This document shows positions 1 through 8,082 of a stretch of 36,468 nucleotides of DNA, in pieces. Within the stretch, counting starts at the first letter, position 1; each line of letters opens with the position of its first letter. This DNA comes from Rhodanobacter sp. (GTDB lineage Bacteria > Pseudomonadota > Gammaproteobacteria > Xanthomonadales > Rhodanobacteraceae), in NCBI GenBank assembly GCA_022730295.1, contig DZCM01000013.1, positions 1 through 36,468 on the forward strand, written 5' to 3'. The translations under genes were made by a program, and so were the position numbers. The notes below the pieces were generated by a model, which was given only the letters and a program-made list of their open reading frames with translations, did not search any database and was not told where the DNA came from.

Positions 1-223
1 AGAGGCTTTCGATGTCGCTGTCGCGGCTGACGTCGCAGGGCAGCACGATGTCGGAACCAAGCTGGGTGGCGGCTTCATCGACGCGGCTGCGCAGTTTGTC
101 ATCAACATAGGTGAAGGCGAGTTCGGCGCCTTCGCGGTGCATGGCCTGCGCGATGCCCCACGCGATCGAGCGGTTGCTGAGAATGCCGGTGACGAGTGCG
201 CGCTTGCCTTCGAGGAAACCCAT
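1..223 (-). CDS. fabI: Enoyl-ACP reductase FabI (N-terminal part, runs off the window)
   Basis: The first 74 residues are visible on the minus strand, starting at an ATG at 223 with a GGAG about ten bases upstream. They begin [13 protein letters not shown] and continue with [19 protein letters not shown], which closely matches the start of E. coli FabI including the atypical short-chain-dehydrogenase nucleotide-binding loop. FabI reduces enoyl-ACP with NADH in the last step of each fatty acid elongation cycle, in the cytoplasm. The catalytic Tyr/Lys part lies outside the window. A TACAAT (complement of 261-266) could be its -10 box, but no convincing -35 is visible. Identification is by recognised sequence similarity. 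Confidence 0.93.
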   Translation of the reverse strand, partial: MGFLEGKRALVTGILSNRSIAWGIAQAMHREGAELAFTYVDDKLRSRVDEAATQLGSDIVLPCDVSRDSDIESL

Positions 224-385
224 GTACGCATTGCTCCGTATCGGAATCTGAGAGTTGCCCATTGTAAGCGGCTTTTGTGGAAAGCCGGAGCAGGGATGTC
301 CGCTACGGTGCTGACGACGCGCGAACGTTGCGGGCCGCACAGTCGGCCGGTGGCACGGCGATCAAGGGTGAGCGTACGACACGCC

Positions 386-1624
386 TCAGCCTTGCACGCG
401 CAACTCTTCCCCAGGGCGGATGTCGTTGCCGTCGAGGTGGTTCCAGCGTTTCAGGTCCTTGACGCTGACGTGGTAGCGGTGGGCGATCGACCACAGGGTG
501 TCGCCAGGACCGACGCGATGGTGGCTTGCAGGAGCTGCCGCCGGTGATGGTGTTGCGTCGCTGTCGGGCGGCGGCTCTAGCGGCAGCGGCAACGCGTTGC
601 GTGAGGTGGGGCCGGTCTCGGGTGCCGTCACCTGTGCCACCGATTCGGAGGACTGGACGGTCAATGCTGCCAGCAACGACTGCGCAGCCGTTGCAGGTAG
701 CAGCAGGCGGCGCGGACTGCCGGCCGGAAGCGTGCGGCCGAGGTACCCCGGGTTCAGTGCACGCAGGCTGGTTTCCGGGATCTCCGCCATGTCGGCGGCA
801 TCGGCGATGCGCGTTCCGGGCGGCAGCTGCACGCTCACGAGTTCGCTGTTGTGCGCGGGGTCCGGCAGGGTTACGTGGAATCGTGCCGGGTCCTTGATGA
901 TGCAGGACAGCGCCATGAGCTTGGCCAGGTGCTGACGTGCGCCGGCGCTGACCGGAATATCGGGGATGGGTCCCGTGCCCAGGTCCGGGTGGTGGCGCAG
1001 TGCCTGCATCGCCGCATACGGTCCGGCGTTGTAGGCCATGTCGACGATGCGCCAATCTTTGAAGTGCTGGTGCAGATTGGTCAGCATCGAGATCGCCGCT
1101 GCGGTCGAGGCGACAGGATCGCGGCGCCCATCGTAATGGCGCGTCATTTGTACGCCGAGCAGGCGGGCGGTACGGGGCATCAGTTGCCACATGCCCCCTG
1201 CGTCGCCGCGGTGGCTGCGTGCGGCGGGGTCGTAGCTGCTCTCCAGCATCGGCAGCATCACGAATTCATCGGGGATTCCAGCCACATGCAGCTGTTTTTG
1301 CACGTAAATCATCAAGGGAATTGATTGTTGCAACAGACGTTCGAACGCCTGCGGGTGGCCAGTGAACAGGGTCGCCTTGGCGTTGATCAAGGGCGCATCC
1401 GCGCAGTCGTGCATGACGAAACCCGCAGTCATGCTTGACCATAGGTCCGGTCGGGCTGGCGCGCTCGGCGGGCGTGCCGGCGCAACCGGAGCCACGTTGG
1501 GCAGCGCGATCACCTCGGCTGGGCGCGGCAGGTGTTTGGCAGGCTGTACCGCGCAAGCGCCAAGCGCGGCACCGAGCACGAGCACGAGGCCGAGGCGCAC
1601 TCCGGTCGCGTGCTGGACACTCAT
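386..1624 (-). CDS. mltD: Membrane-bound lytic murein transglycosylase D (lipoprotein, SLT + LysM)
   Basis: This 412-residue protein cleaves the glycan strands of peptidoglycan non-hydrolytically. It has a lipoprotein signal with lipobox LGAC, so Cys24 should be lipidated and the enzyme tethered to the outer membrane. The SLT domain covers about residues 100-215: catalytic Glu128 in MLESSYDP, then GMWQLMP (144-150) and AYNAG (197-201). A degenerate LysM-like stretch precedes a clear C-terminal LysM beginning HHRVGPGDTLWSIAHRY. The ATG at 1624 overlaps the gloB stop (ATGA), implying translational coupling. A longer open frame runs upstream inside gloB but lacks a signal peptide, so the start at 1624 is preferred. 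Confidence 0.93.
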   Translation of the reverse strand: MSVQHATGVRLGLVLVLGAALGACAVQPAKHLPRPAEVIALPNVAPVAPARPPSAPARPDLWSSMTAGFVMHDCADAPLINAKATLFTGHPQAFERLLQQSIPLMIYVQKQLHVAGIPDEFVMLPMLESSYDPAARSHRGDAGGMWQLMPRTARLLGVQMTRHYDGRRDPVASTAAAISMLTNLHQHFKDWRIVDMAYNAGPYAAMQALRHHPDLGTGPIPDIPVSAGARQHLAKLMALSCIIKDPARFHVTLPDPAHNSELVSVQLPPGTRIADAADMAEIPETSLRALNPGYLGRTLPAGSPRRLLLPATAAQSLLAALTVQSSESVAQVTAPETGPTSRNALPLPLEPPPDSDATPSPAAAPASHHRVGPGDTLWSIAHRYHVSVKDLKRWNHLDGNDIRPGEELRVQG

Positions 1625-2397
1625 GCGCGGAAGTTGTCCTTCGCCGTGCGCAGGGCCGCAAAGCGATCTTCGCGGCGGCTGCGGTTGGCTTGCGCGGACC
1701 AGGGGATCTGCGCATCCGGAATGGCGTCGACCCGCAGGAAGGGGTTGGCCGCGCATTCGTCGGCAAGCCGCGCGGGGAGCGTGGGTTCGCCACGCGCGCG
1801 CTGCGCACGCGCGTGGGCGGTGCGTGTCAGCAGGGCGGCGTTGTCCGGCTCCACCGTCAGTGCGAACGTGGCGTTCGCCAGCGTGTATTCGTGGCCGCAG
1901 CAAACCTGGGTGTTGCCCGGTAGTGCCGCCAGCCGGTCCAGCGAGGCCAGCATCTGGGCGGGCGTGCCTTCGAACAGCCGGCCGCAGCCAAGGCTGAACA
2001 GGGTGTCGCCGCAAAACAGCAGCCCCTCGCCGTAATAGGCGATGTGGCTGCGCGTGTGGCCGTGCACCTCAAGCACCTCGAAGCGCGCGACGGGCGAATC
2101 GATCTGCGCGGCGTCGCCGTGCGCCACGCGCCGGTGGGCGAGGGGAATGCGCTCGTCGTGCGGTGCGAAGATCGTGGCGCCGGGAAATTGGCTGGCGAGT
2201 TCAGCGACGCCGCCAATGTGGTCGGCGTGATGGTGGGTCAACAGCAGCGCGGAGAGCGTGAGGCCATCTCGCTCCAGCGCATCCAGCACCGGCTGTGCAG
2301 CGCCCGGGTCGACCACCAGTGCCGTGCGGGCACCGGTGTCGGCGAGCATCCAGATGTAGTTGTCGTGGAATGCTGGCAGGGCGCGCAGGGACGGCAT
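1621..2397 (-). CDS. gloB: Hydroxyacylglutathione hydrolase (glyoxalase II)
   Basis: A 258-residue metallo-beta-lactamase-fold enzyme that hydrolyses S-lactoylglutathione to D-lactate and glutathione, the second step of methylglyoxal detoxification. The metal-binding motif THHHADH lies at residues 54-60, and the N-terminus (MPSLRALPAFHDNYIW) is typical of GloB. The length fits the family (about 250 residues). It is divergent from the methyltransferase-rnhA-dnaQ group, the same neighbourhood as in E. coli. An in-frame ATG 48 bases upstream exists, but the start at 2397 matches the family N-terminus. mltD follows with a four-base overlap. Confidence 0.95.
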   Translation of the reverse strand: MPSLRALPAFHDNYIWMLADTGARTALVVDPGAAQPVLDALERDGLTLSALLLTHHHADHIGGVAELASQFPGATIFAPHDERIPLAHRRVAHGDAAQIDSPVARFEVLEVHGHTRSHIAYYGEGLLFCGDTLFSLGCGRLFEGTPAQMLASLDRLAALPGNTQVCCGHEYTLANATFALTVEPDNAALLTRTAHARAQRARGEPTLPARLADECAANPFLRVDAIPDAQIPWSAQANRSRREDRFAALRTAKDNFRA

Positions 2398-2547
2398 CGC
2401 AGGTCGGTTCGCCCAAAAAGGGAAAACCTTATCAGCGAGCCGCATGGCGGTTCGTTAGCCTTGGGTTAAATCGGGCCAGTGCTTATCGCTGGTTGGGGAT
2501 TCAGTCACAATGTGCGCTTGTCCGGCTTGCGATGACAACCTGCGAAC

Positions 2548-3216
2548 GTGTCCAACCCGAATCCCATCCCCCCGGCCGATGCAGCCGCACGTGCCCGTGC
2601 CGCCTTGCGACAGGACGCGGCAGCCGCGTGCGCGGCGAGCCTCGGGCGTGTCGCGGGTACGCACGCATTGTTGCTGGACGAAGCAGGCGCAACAGCACCG
2701 GTCTTGCCGGGCGTCGCGCGCTGGACGGTGCTGCATCCAGAGCCCGGTGGTACGGGTTGGCAGGGTCCCGTGCGCGCCGAGTCCGACGCCTTGCCGTTCG
2801 GTGATGATTCGTTCTGCGCGGTACTGGTGCGGTTTGCTGGCGCAGTGGGCGGCGTCCCGGAAGTGATCGCCGGTGAGCTGTCGCGCGTGCTTGCGCCGCA
2901 CGGCGTGTTGCTGGTCGTCGACATGCACACCGGTTCGTTGTGGCCGGGCGACGGCACGTCGCCACGGCGTTGGGAATGTGCATTGCGCGCTGCCGATCTG
3001 GATGTCGCAGCGGCCGTGCGTTGCGGATCGCCCTGGCCACGCGGACGTGGTGCGGAGGGTTTGCCGCGTTGGCTGGTGCACGGACTGGGCGGCGCCTACG
3101 TGATCGAGGCGCACCGGCGCAGTTCGGCCGTGATCCCGCTGCGCAAGGCCGCGGTGCGGCGGCGCAAGCTGGATCACGGTGCATTCGTACCCGGCGCGCG
3201 GCGGCAATCCGCATGA
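2548..3216 (+). CDS. SAM-dependent methyltransferase-like protein (YafS-type position)
   Basis: This 222-residue protein sits between gloB and rnhA, exactly where E. coli carries the putative methyltransferase yafS. The middle part resembles a class I methyltransferase core: a [18 protein letters not shown] acidic-loop region, then a [15 protein letters not shown] strand-helix-strand. The usual N-terminal glycine-rich SAM loop is not clearly recognisable, so catalytic competence is uncertain. The C-terminus is rich in Arg/Lys. The start is a GTG at 2548; the nearby ATG at 2532 is out of frame. Its stop overlaps the rnhA start by four bases, indicating one transcription unit. The substrate is unknown. 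Confidence 0.8.
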   Translation: MSNPNPIPPADAAARARAALRQDAAAACAASLGRVAGTHALLLDEAGATAPVLPGVARWTVLHPEPGGTGWQGPVRAESDALPFGDDSFCAVLVRFAGAVGGVPEVIAGELSRVLAPHGVLLVVDMHTGSLWPGDGTSPRRWECALRAADLDVAAAVRCGSPWPRGRGAEGLPRWLVHGLGGAYVIEAHRRSSAVIPLRKAAVRRRKLDHGAFVPGARRQSA

Positions 3217-3665
3217 TGGCACCGGACGCGGTCGAAATTTTCACGGATGGCGCGTGCCTCGGCAATCCTGGGCCGGGTGGCTGGGCCGCGCTGCTGCGTT
3301 GGCGCGGCATCGACAAGTTGCTGTCTGGCGGCGAGCAAGCCACCACCAACAATCGGATGGAATTGATGGCGGCGATCATGGCACTGGAGTCGCTGAAGCG
3401 CGATTGCGAGGTGCACCTGACCACCGACTCGCAGTATGTTCGCCAAGGTATCGAGCAATGGGTGGCGAAGTGGCGCGCCAATGGCTGGCGCACCGCGGAC
3501 AAGCAGCCCGTGAAGAATCAGGATTTGTGGCAGCGCCTGGCCGCGGCGGCGGAGCGGCATCGGGTGCGCTGGGCGTGGGTCAAGGGGCATTCCGGGCATC
3601 CGGAGAACGCACGGGTCGACAGCGCCGCGCGCGCCGCGGCCGTTGCGCTGCAAGGAGCGAATTGA
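3213..3665 (+). CDS. rnhA: Ribonuclease HI
   Basis: This 150-residue enzyme degrades the RNA strand of RNA-DNA hybrids. The four acidic active-site residues are visible: Asp12 (FTDGAC), Glu50 (NNRMEL), Asp72 (TTDSQY) and Asp136 (ENARVD). The [11 protein letters not shown] segment supplies the conserved His near the metal site. The start ATG overlaps the preceding methyltransferase-like gene (ATGA). The stop overlaps the dnaQ start (TGATG). rnhA next to dnaQ is the conserved gammaproteobacterial arrangement, although in E. coli the two are divergent and here they are co-directional. Confidence 0.96.
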   Translation: MMAPDAVEIFTDGACLGNPGPGGWAALLRWRGIDKLLSGGEQATTNNRMELMAAIMALESLKRDCEVHLTTDSQYVRQGIEQWVAKWRANGWRTADKQPVKNQDLWQRLAAAAERHRVRWAWVKGHSGHPENARVDSAARAAAVALQGAN

Positions 3666-4387
3666 TGTTGCGCAAGGTGGTGCTGGATACCGAAACCACG
3701 GGTCTCGAAGCCGCGCGGGGACATCGCGTCATCGAAATCGGTTGTGTCGAAATCATTGACCGCCAGCCCAGCGGGCGCACGTTCCAGCGCTATCTCAATC
3801 CCGGGCGCGCGAACGACGCCGGTGCCGTGGCGGTGCACGGCATCACCGATGAATTTCTGCGCGACAAGCCGCGTTTTGCGGAGGTTGCAGAGGAGTTCGT
3901 GGCCTTCATCGACGGCGCGGAGTTGTTGATCCACAACGCCACGTTCGACGTGACCTTCCTCGATGCCGAACTGCAACTGGCGGATACGCGCTACGGTTGC
4001 ATGCGCGAGCATGCCGTCGTCGTCGACACGCTGGCACTGGCGCGCGAGAAATACCCGGGCCAGAAAAACACGCTGGATGCCTTGTGCAAGCGGCTCGCCA
4101 TCGACAACAGCCACCGCGAGGTGCATGGCGCGCTGCTCGATGCGCACCTGTTGGCCGAAGTCTGGCTGGCGATGACGGCCGGACAGGGCGCCTTGTCGTT
4201 GGGGAGCAATGGCGCTGCGGGGCCGCACGCGCAGACTGCGAGCGGCATCGCGCCAACCGGCCTGCCGCGCCCACGGGTGCAGCGGGCCTCTGCCGCCGAA
4301 GTCGCGGCCCACGACGCCCGCCTCGCAGCGCTCGCCAAGGCTTGCGGGGGCGCCAGCCTGTGGCGCAAATCTGCGTCCGAAAGTTGA
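3665..4387 (+). CDS. dnaQ: DNA polymerase III epsilon subunit (3'-5' proofreading exonuclease)
   Basis: A 240-residue DEDDh exonuclease that proofreads replication as part of the Pol III core. Exo I is LDTETTGLE (Asp8, Glu10), Exo II is HNATFDVTFLD (Asp95) and Exo III is HGALLDAHLL (His154, Asp159). PGQKNTLDALCKRL is a typical epsilon segment. The region after about residue 175 is a flexible linker plus C-terminal helix, consistent with binding to the alpha subunit. The start overlaps the rnhA stop by one base. It converges on the PP2C gene with only seven bases between the stops, and I see no hairpin terminator there. Confidence 0.96.
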   Translation: MLRKVVLDTETTGLEAARGHRVIEIGCVEIIDRQPSGRTFQRYLNPGRANDAGAVAVHGITDEFLRDKPRFAEVAEEFVAFIDGAELLIHNATFDVTFLDAELQLADTRYGCMREHAVVVDTLALAREKYPGQKNTLDALCKRLAIDNSHREVHGALLDAHLLAEVWLAMTAGQGALSLGSNGAAGPHAQTASGIAPTGLPRPRVQRASAAEVAAHDARLAALAKACGGASLWRKSASES

Positions 4388-4394
4388 TTCCGCG

Positions 4395-5078
4395 TCAGGC
4401 GACCCGCAGCAGCAACACGCTGATGTTGTCGCGACCGCCCGCCGCCAGCGCCGCCAGCACAAGGTGGTCAACGCATTCCTGCGCAGCCAGGCCGGTGCGT
4501 GCGAGCAAGCCCGCGATCGCGGATTCGCCAATGGCTTCGATCAAGCTGCCGCTGCACATCAGGAACTGCATCCCGCGCTCCACCGCGCCAGTCACCGGCT
4601 CGGTGCAAAGCTTGTCGGACGGCGTGATGCCGAGCGCCTGGGTCGCGCGGTTGCGCCGGGATGGTGGCGCGTCAACGCCGCCGGCGCCGGTACATGGCGG
4701 TTCGCCATCGTCGATGTGCAGCCATTGCGTCTGATGCCAAAGCAGGATCCGGCTGTCGCCAACGCAATGCGTACGGAATCCGGTGTTGTCGAGTTGCAGC
4801 ACCGCGAGCGTGGTGCCCATCGGCGGCAGGCCGGTCGCTTGCCGAGCCTGCCCGGCGATGACCTTGCCCACCGCGCGGATCGCAGCCTCGAGATCGTGCC
4901 CGGCGCGCGCGGCGTCCACCAGCGCGTCGCGGGCGATGGCTGCTGCGGCCTCACCACGGCCGTGTCCGCCCATGCCGTCAGCGATCAGGAACAAACCGGC
5001 ATCGGCATCCGCCCAATAGGTGTCTTGGTTGTGCTCACGCCGCAAACCGGCGTGGCTGGCGTGCCCGAATTCGATCAT
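4395..5078 (-). CDS. PP2C-type serine/threonine protein phosphatase
   Basis: A compact 227-residue, soluble PPM/PP2C phosphatase that removes phosphate from Ser/Thr residues using two metal ions. Motifs in order: RREHNQDTYW (residues 13-22), ADGMGGHGRGEAAA (metal-binding Asp34-Gly35), PMGTTLAVLQL (about 85), HCVGDSRILLW and the terminal GGRDNISVLLL with metal-binding Asp. The chosen ATG at 5078 leaves a standard bacterial PP2C start (MIEFGHASHAG); the longer open frame adds a low-complexity N-terminus and is less likely. No cognate kinase or FHA protein is adjacent. An unknown gene lies just upstream on the same strand and may be co-transcribed. Confidence 0.9.
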   Translation of the reverse strand: MIEFGHASHAGLRREHNQDTYWADADAGLFLIADGMGGHGRGEAAAAIARDALVDAARAGHDLEAAIRAVGKVIAGQARQATGLPPMGTTLAVLQLDNTGFRTHCVGDSRILLWHQTQWLHIDDGEPPCTGAGGVDAPPSRRNRATQALGITPSDKLCTEPVTGAVERGMQFLMCSGSLIEAIGESAIAGLLARTGLAAQECVDHLVLAALAAGGRDNISVLLLRVA

Positions 5079-5133
5079 GGGGAATGGGGATGGCCCGGAT
5101 ACGTCGGCGCGGGCACCGGCGGTGGCGGCAGGC

Positions 5134-5583
5134 TCAAGCCTGGTTGCCGTCCGTGCCGTCGGACGAGGCAAACACTTTCAGTTCGCGCATCAGGCGCAAC
5201 AGCAGGCGGTGCAACTCGTCGCTGTCGGCAGCCGCGCGGTCGCGTTGGGTCTCGTGGTAGACCAGAGCGAGCCACAGGGCGATACCGCGCATGCGCACTT
5301 GCACGTTCTCGGAGCGACTCCGATCAAAGCCGACGTCCAGTCCACTGGTGGTGACTTCGCCTTCGGTCTGCGCACCATAGGTAGCCACGTCCGCCTGCTC
5401 GACGCTCGCGCATTCGCGTTGGATCAGTTCCGCCAACTGTGTGCGGTAGGAGCGGGGAAGCTCAAGGCTGTGCTGTTCGATTTCGCCGAACTGCCGGCGC
5501 AAGCGTGCCGTCCGGCTCATGTTCGTTACGCGCGAGACGAAACGCCTGAGGTAATGGGCTTCCCCCGATTTCTGTCGCTGCAT
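5134..5583 (-). CDS. Uncharacterised conserved-looking protein upstream of the PP2C gene
   Basis: An approximately 149-residue soluble protein I do not recognise. It is predicted to be mostly alpha-helical and highly charged: RTARLRRQFGEIEQHSLELP near the start and SDELHRLLLRLMRELKVF near the end. It has no signal peptide or membrane segment. Three starts are possible: GTG at 5604 (GAGG close upstream), ATG at 5583 (GAGGA rather far) and ATG at 5520 (no ribosome-binding site). 5583 is chosen as a compromise. It lies 55 bases upstream of the PP2C start on the same strand, so a shared transcript is plausible. Nothing visible tells its function. Confidence 0.65.
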   Translation of the reverse strand: MQRQKSGEAHYLRRFVSRVTNMSRTARLRRQFGEIEQHSLELPRSYRTQLAELIQRECASVEQADVATYGAQTEGEVTTSGLDVGFDRSRSENVQVRMRGIALWLALVYHETQRDRAAADSDELHRLLLRLMRELKVFASSDGTDGNQA

Positions 5584-5664
5584 GATCAACGGCAAAGTCC
5601 TCACATTTCCTCGCCTGTCCCCCTCGCGTCTCCCGATTGTGCCCTGAATCCGCAGCGTTCACAA

Positions 5665-6498
5665 TCAACAACATCCCAGTTTCTGACCGACGCGCACAGT
5701 TCGTTCAGGAACGAGTGATGGATCGAGGCTCCCGGCCGGGAACAGCACGATCACCGTGGAGCCCATCTCGAAACGCCCCATTTCCGCGCCCTGGGCCAGC
5801 TTGATGCGCCGGTCGCGCCAGTCGCGGCGGCGGATCGTGCGCGCGTACGGCGGGATTTCGGGACCGCTCCACACCGTCGTGACGCCCGAAACCAGCATCG
5901 CACCCACCATCGCGAGCACGAACGGGCCGTGTTCGTCCTGGAAGTGGCACACCAGCCGCTCGTTGCGGGCGAACAGGCGCGGAATTTCCGCGACCGGTGT
6001 GGGGGCGACGCTGAACAGGCGTCCCGGCACGTGCACGGTTTCAATGAGCTCCCCGGCCAGCGGCATGTGCACGCGGTGGTAATCGCGCGGTGACAGGTAA
6101 AGGGTGGCGAAAATCCCATCCCGATAAGTCGCCGCAGCCGCTTCGTCGGCCAGCAGTTCGGCAACGGAATAGGTGCGACCCTTGGCCTGCACGATCCGGC
6201 CCTCGGTGATTCGCCCGGCCTGGCTGACGCGTCCGTCGGCCGGGCAGGTGATGGCTCCGGCAGCGCCGTCCAGTGGCCGCGCGCCTGCGTGCAACGCGCG
6301 GGTGAAGAAGGCATTGAAGCTCGGATAGGCGTGCGGATCCGGTTGCGCAGCTTCGCTCATGTCGACTCGGTACGCGCGAACTATGCGTCGGATCAGGAAA
6401 TCCTTCCACGGGCGCCATGTCCAACGCGTGGCGGCACGCACGATGCGGCTCAAGGTCTTCTGGGGGACGATGTTCTGGACAAGCATGGAAACGTGCAT
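5665..6498 (-). CDS. psd: Phosphatidylserine decarboxylase proenzyme
   Basis: This 277-residue membrane-associated enzyme makes phosphatidylethanolamine from phosphatidylserine. It is a self-cleaving pyruvoyl enzyme: the GST site at residues 246-248 (EMGSTVIVLFP) is where the chain splits and Ser247 becomes the pyruvoyl group. The protease-like residues are visible: Asp88 in CPADGRV and the His of SPRDYHRVHMP (about 141-144). YPSFNAFFTRAL is a family hallmark. The open frame extends far upstream antisense to prmB, but similarity starts at MHVSMLVQN; ATG 6486 is a second possible start. It is divergent from prmB with about 70 bases between. Confidence 0.95.
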   Translation of the reverse strand: MHVSMLVQNIVPQKTLSRIVRAATRWTWRPWKDFLIRRIVRAYRVDMSEAAQPDPHAYPSFNAFFTRALHAGARPLDGAAGAITCPADGRVSQAGRITEGRIVQAKGRTYSVAELLADEAAAATYRDGIFATLYLSPRDYHRVHMPLAGELIETVHVPGRLFSVAPTPVAEIPRLFARNERLVCHFQDEHGPFVLAMVGAMLVSGVTTVWSGPEIPPYARTIRRRDWRDRRIKLAQGAEMGRFEMGSTVIVLFPAGSLDPSLVPERTVRVGQKLGCC

Positions 6499-6540
6499 CG
6501 CCAAAGTGTAATTGACGAGGGGCGGCTGGCCGCGCTCTTC

Positions 6541-6546
6541 TATACT
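6541..6546 (+). promoter_or_regulatory. Possible -10 box for prmB
   Basis: TATACT sits 25 bases before the prmB start in the short psd-prmB divergent gap. A TTGACG at 6512-6517 is too far away (23-base spacer) to be a standard -35, so the assignment is tentative. Confidence 0.3.
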
Positions 6547-6570
6547 GAGCGGTCCGACGGGAGGCATTGC

Positions 6571-7494
6571 ATGCAGGATCTCGCCACCATCATCGACCTG
6601 ATCCGCTATGCGGCGAGCCGCTTCAATGCGGCCGGCCTCACTTTCGGCCACAGCCATGACAACGCGATCGACGAGGCGAGTCATCTGCTCTTGTCGAGCC
6701 TGCACTTGCCGCCTGACCTGCCGCCTGCCTACGGCAGCGCGCGGCTGACGGCCGACGAGAAGGCCGCAGTGCTGGCGCTGGTCGAGCGCCGCATCCAGAC
6801 GCGCGAACCGGTGGCCTATCTGGTCGGCGAAGCCTGGTTCGCGGGCATGCCGTTCAAGTCGGATCCGCGCGCGCTGGTGCCGCGCTCGCCGATCGCCGAA
6901 TTGATCGAGGACGGGTTCTCGCCGTGGCTGGATGGGCGCGAGGTCGAACGCGCACTCGACTTGTGCACCGGCTCGGGCTGCATCGGTATCGCCATGGCCG
7001 CGTACAACCCGCATTGGCAGGTCGACATCGCCGACATCAGCAACGACGCGCTGGCGCTGGCGGGCGAAAACATCCAGCGGCATCAGTTGGGTGCGCAGGT
7101 GCGCGCGCTGCGCTCGGACCTGTTCAGCGGGCTGGCGGGTGAACGCTATGACCTGATCGTCTCCAATCCGCCCTACGTCACCGATGCCGAATACGCCGCC
7201 TTGCCGGGTGAATACGCGCACGAGCCGAAATTGGGCCTGACCGCCGGCAGCGACGGCCTCGACCTTGCGTTGCGCATCCTGCGCGATGCGCCGGAGCACC
7301 TGAACGAGAATGGCTTGCTGATCGTCGAGGTCGGCGAATCCGAACGTGCGCTGGTTGCATTGTTGCCGGAGGTGCCCTTCGTGTGGATCGAGTTCAAGGT
7401 TGGCCAGATGGGGATATTCGCGTTGGAGCGCGGCGATCTCATTGAGCATGCCGCGGACATTCGTGCGGCGATGGCAAATCGCCCGCGGCACTGA
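6571..7494 (+). CDS. prmB: 50S ribosomal protein L3 N5-glutamine methyltransferase PrmB
   Basis: A 307-residue SAM-dependent methyltransferase that modifies a glutamine of ribosomal protein L3. The SAM-binding motif DLCTGSGCIGIA (residues 130-141) and the catalytic NPPY (199-202, SNPPYVTDAEY) define the PrmB/PrmC group. The long N-terminal helical region starting MQDLATIIDLIRYAASRF is characteristic of PrmB rather than PrmC. The ATG at 6571 has a strong GGGAGG six bases upstream. The stop is three bases before the GNAT gene, so the two are probably co-transcribed; aroC follows in the same direction, as in other gammaproteobacteria where prmB precedes aroC. Confidence 0.95.
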   Translation: MQDLATIIDLIRYAASRFNAAGLTFGHSHDNAIDEASHLLLSSLHLPPDLPPAYGSARLTADEKAAVLALVERRIQTREPVAYLVGEAWFAGMPFKSDPRALVPRSPIAELIEDGFSPWLDGREVERALDLCTGSGCIGIAMAAYNPHWQVDIADISNDALALAGENIQRHQLGAQVRALRSDLFSGLAGERYDLIVSNPPYVTDAEYAALPGEYAHEPKLGLTAGSDGLDLALRILRDAPEHLNENGLLIVEVGESERALVALLPEVPFVWIEFKVGQMGIFALERGDLIEHAADIRAAMANRPRH

Positions 7495-7497
7495 ACC

Positions 7498-8049
7498 ATG
7501 CAAATCGTCACTGCGCGGCTGCGAATCGACGACCTGCGGCCGGAGGATGCGTCGGCGCTGTTTGCGTACCGCAGTGATCCCGAAGTCGCCCGCTACCAGG
7601 GCTGGAAGCCGTCAGCGCTCGCCGACGCCGAGCGTTTCATCGAGGCACAAAAACATGTGGCACCGGATACGCTGGGCGCCTGGTGGCAGCGCGCCATCCG
7701 GTTGCGCGACAGCGGAGATTTGATCGGCGATCTCGGCCTGCACTTCGTGGATGCCGATACCGTGGAACTCGGCATCAGCCTGGTGCCTGCTCAGCAGCAC
7801 CATGGTTACGCTCGCGACGTGCTGGAACTGGCTCTGGACTTCGTGTTTGGCGGCTTGCGCAAGCATCGCGTGATCGCCTCGGCCGATCCACGCAATACCG
7901 CATGCGTGCGTTTGCTCGAAGGCGTTGGCCTGCGCCGCGAAGCGCACTTCCGCGAAAGCCTGCGCGACGGCGAAGGCTGGGCCGACGACATGCTGTTCGC
8001 GATGCTGGAAAAAGAATGGCTCGTCCCAGCGGACACCGAAGACCGGTAA
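7498..8049 (+). CDS. GNAT-family N-acetyltransferase (RimJ/RimL-like)
   Basis: A 183-residue acetyltransferase of the Acetyltransf_3 type. The N-terminal strand TARLRIDDLRPEDASALFAY and the core VELGISLVPAQQHHGYARD (acetyl-CoA pyrophosphate-loop region, with HHGYA in place of the usual QxxGxA) are visible, followed by the ASADPRNTACVRLLEGVGL helix. Related enzymes acetylate ribosomal protein N-termini or small molecules; the substrate here cannot be read from sequence. It is inserted between prmB and aroC and starts three bases after prmB. Confidence 0.85.
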   Translation: MQIVTARLRIDDLRPEDASALFAYRSDPEVARYQGWKPSALADAERFIEAQKHVAPDTLGAWWQRAIRLRDSGDLIGDLGLHFVDADTVELGISLVPAQQHHGYARDVLELALDFVFGGLRKHRVIASADPRNTACVRLLEGVGLRREAHFRESLRDGEGWADDMLFAMLEKEWLVPADTEDR

Positions 8050-8082
8050 GCTGGCGCGGTTCACCCCATCAGGTTGCGTATC

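Noticed and set aside
269-287. CGGCTTT/AAAGCCG hairpin between fabI and mltD as a terminator
   Set aside because: There is no T-run on either side. It lies upstream of fabI, where a terminator for mltD on the minus strand would make no sense.
6499-7503. A 335-codon upstream extension of the psd frame
   Set aside because: It is antisense to prmB and lies before the recognised N-terminus of phosphatidylserine decarboxylase.
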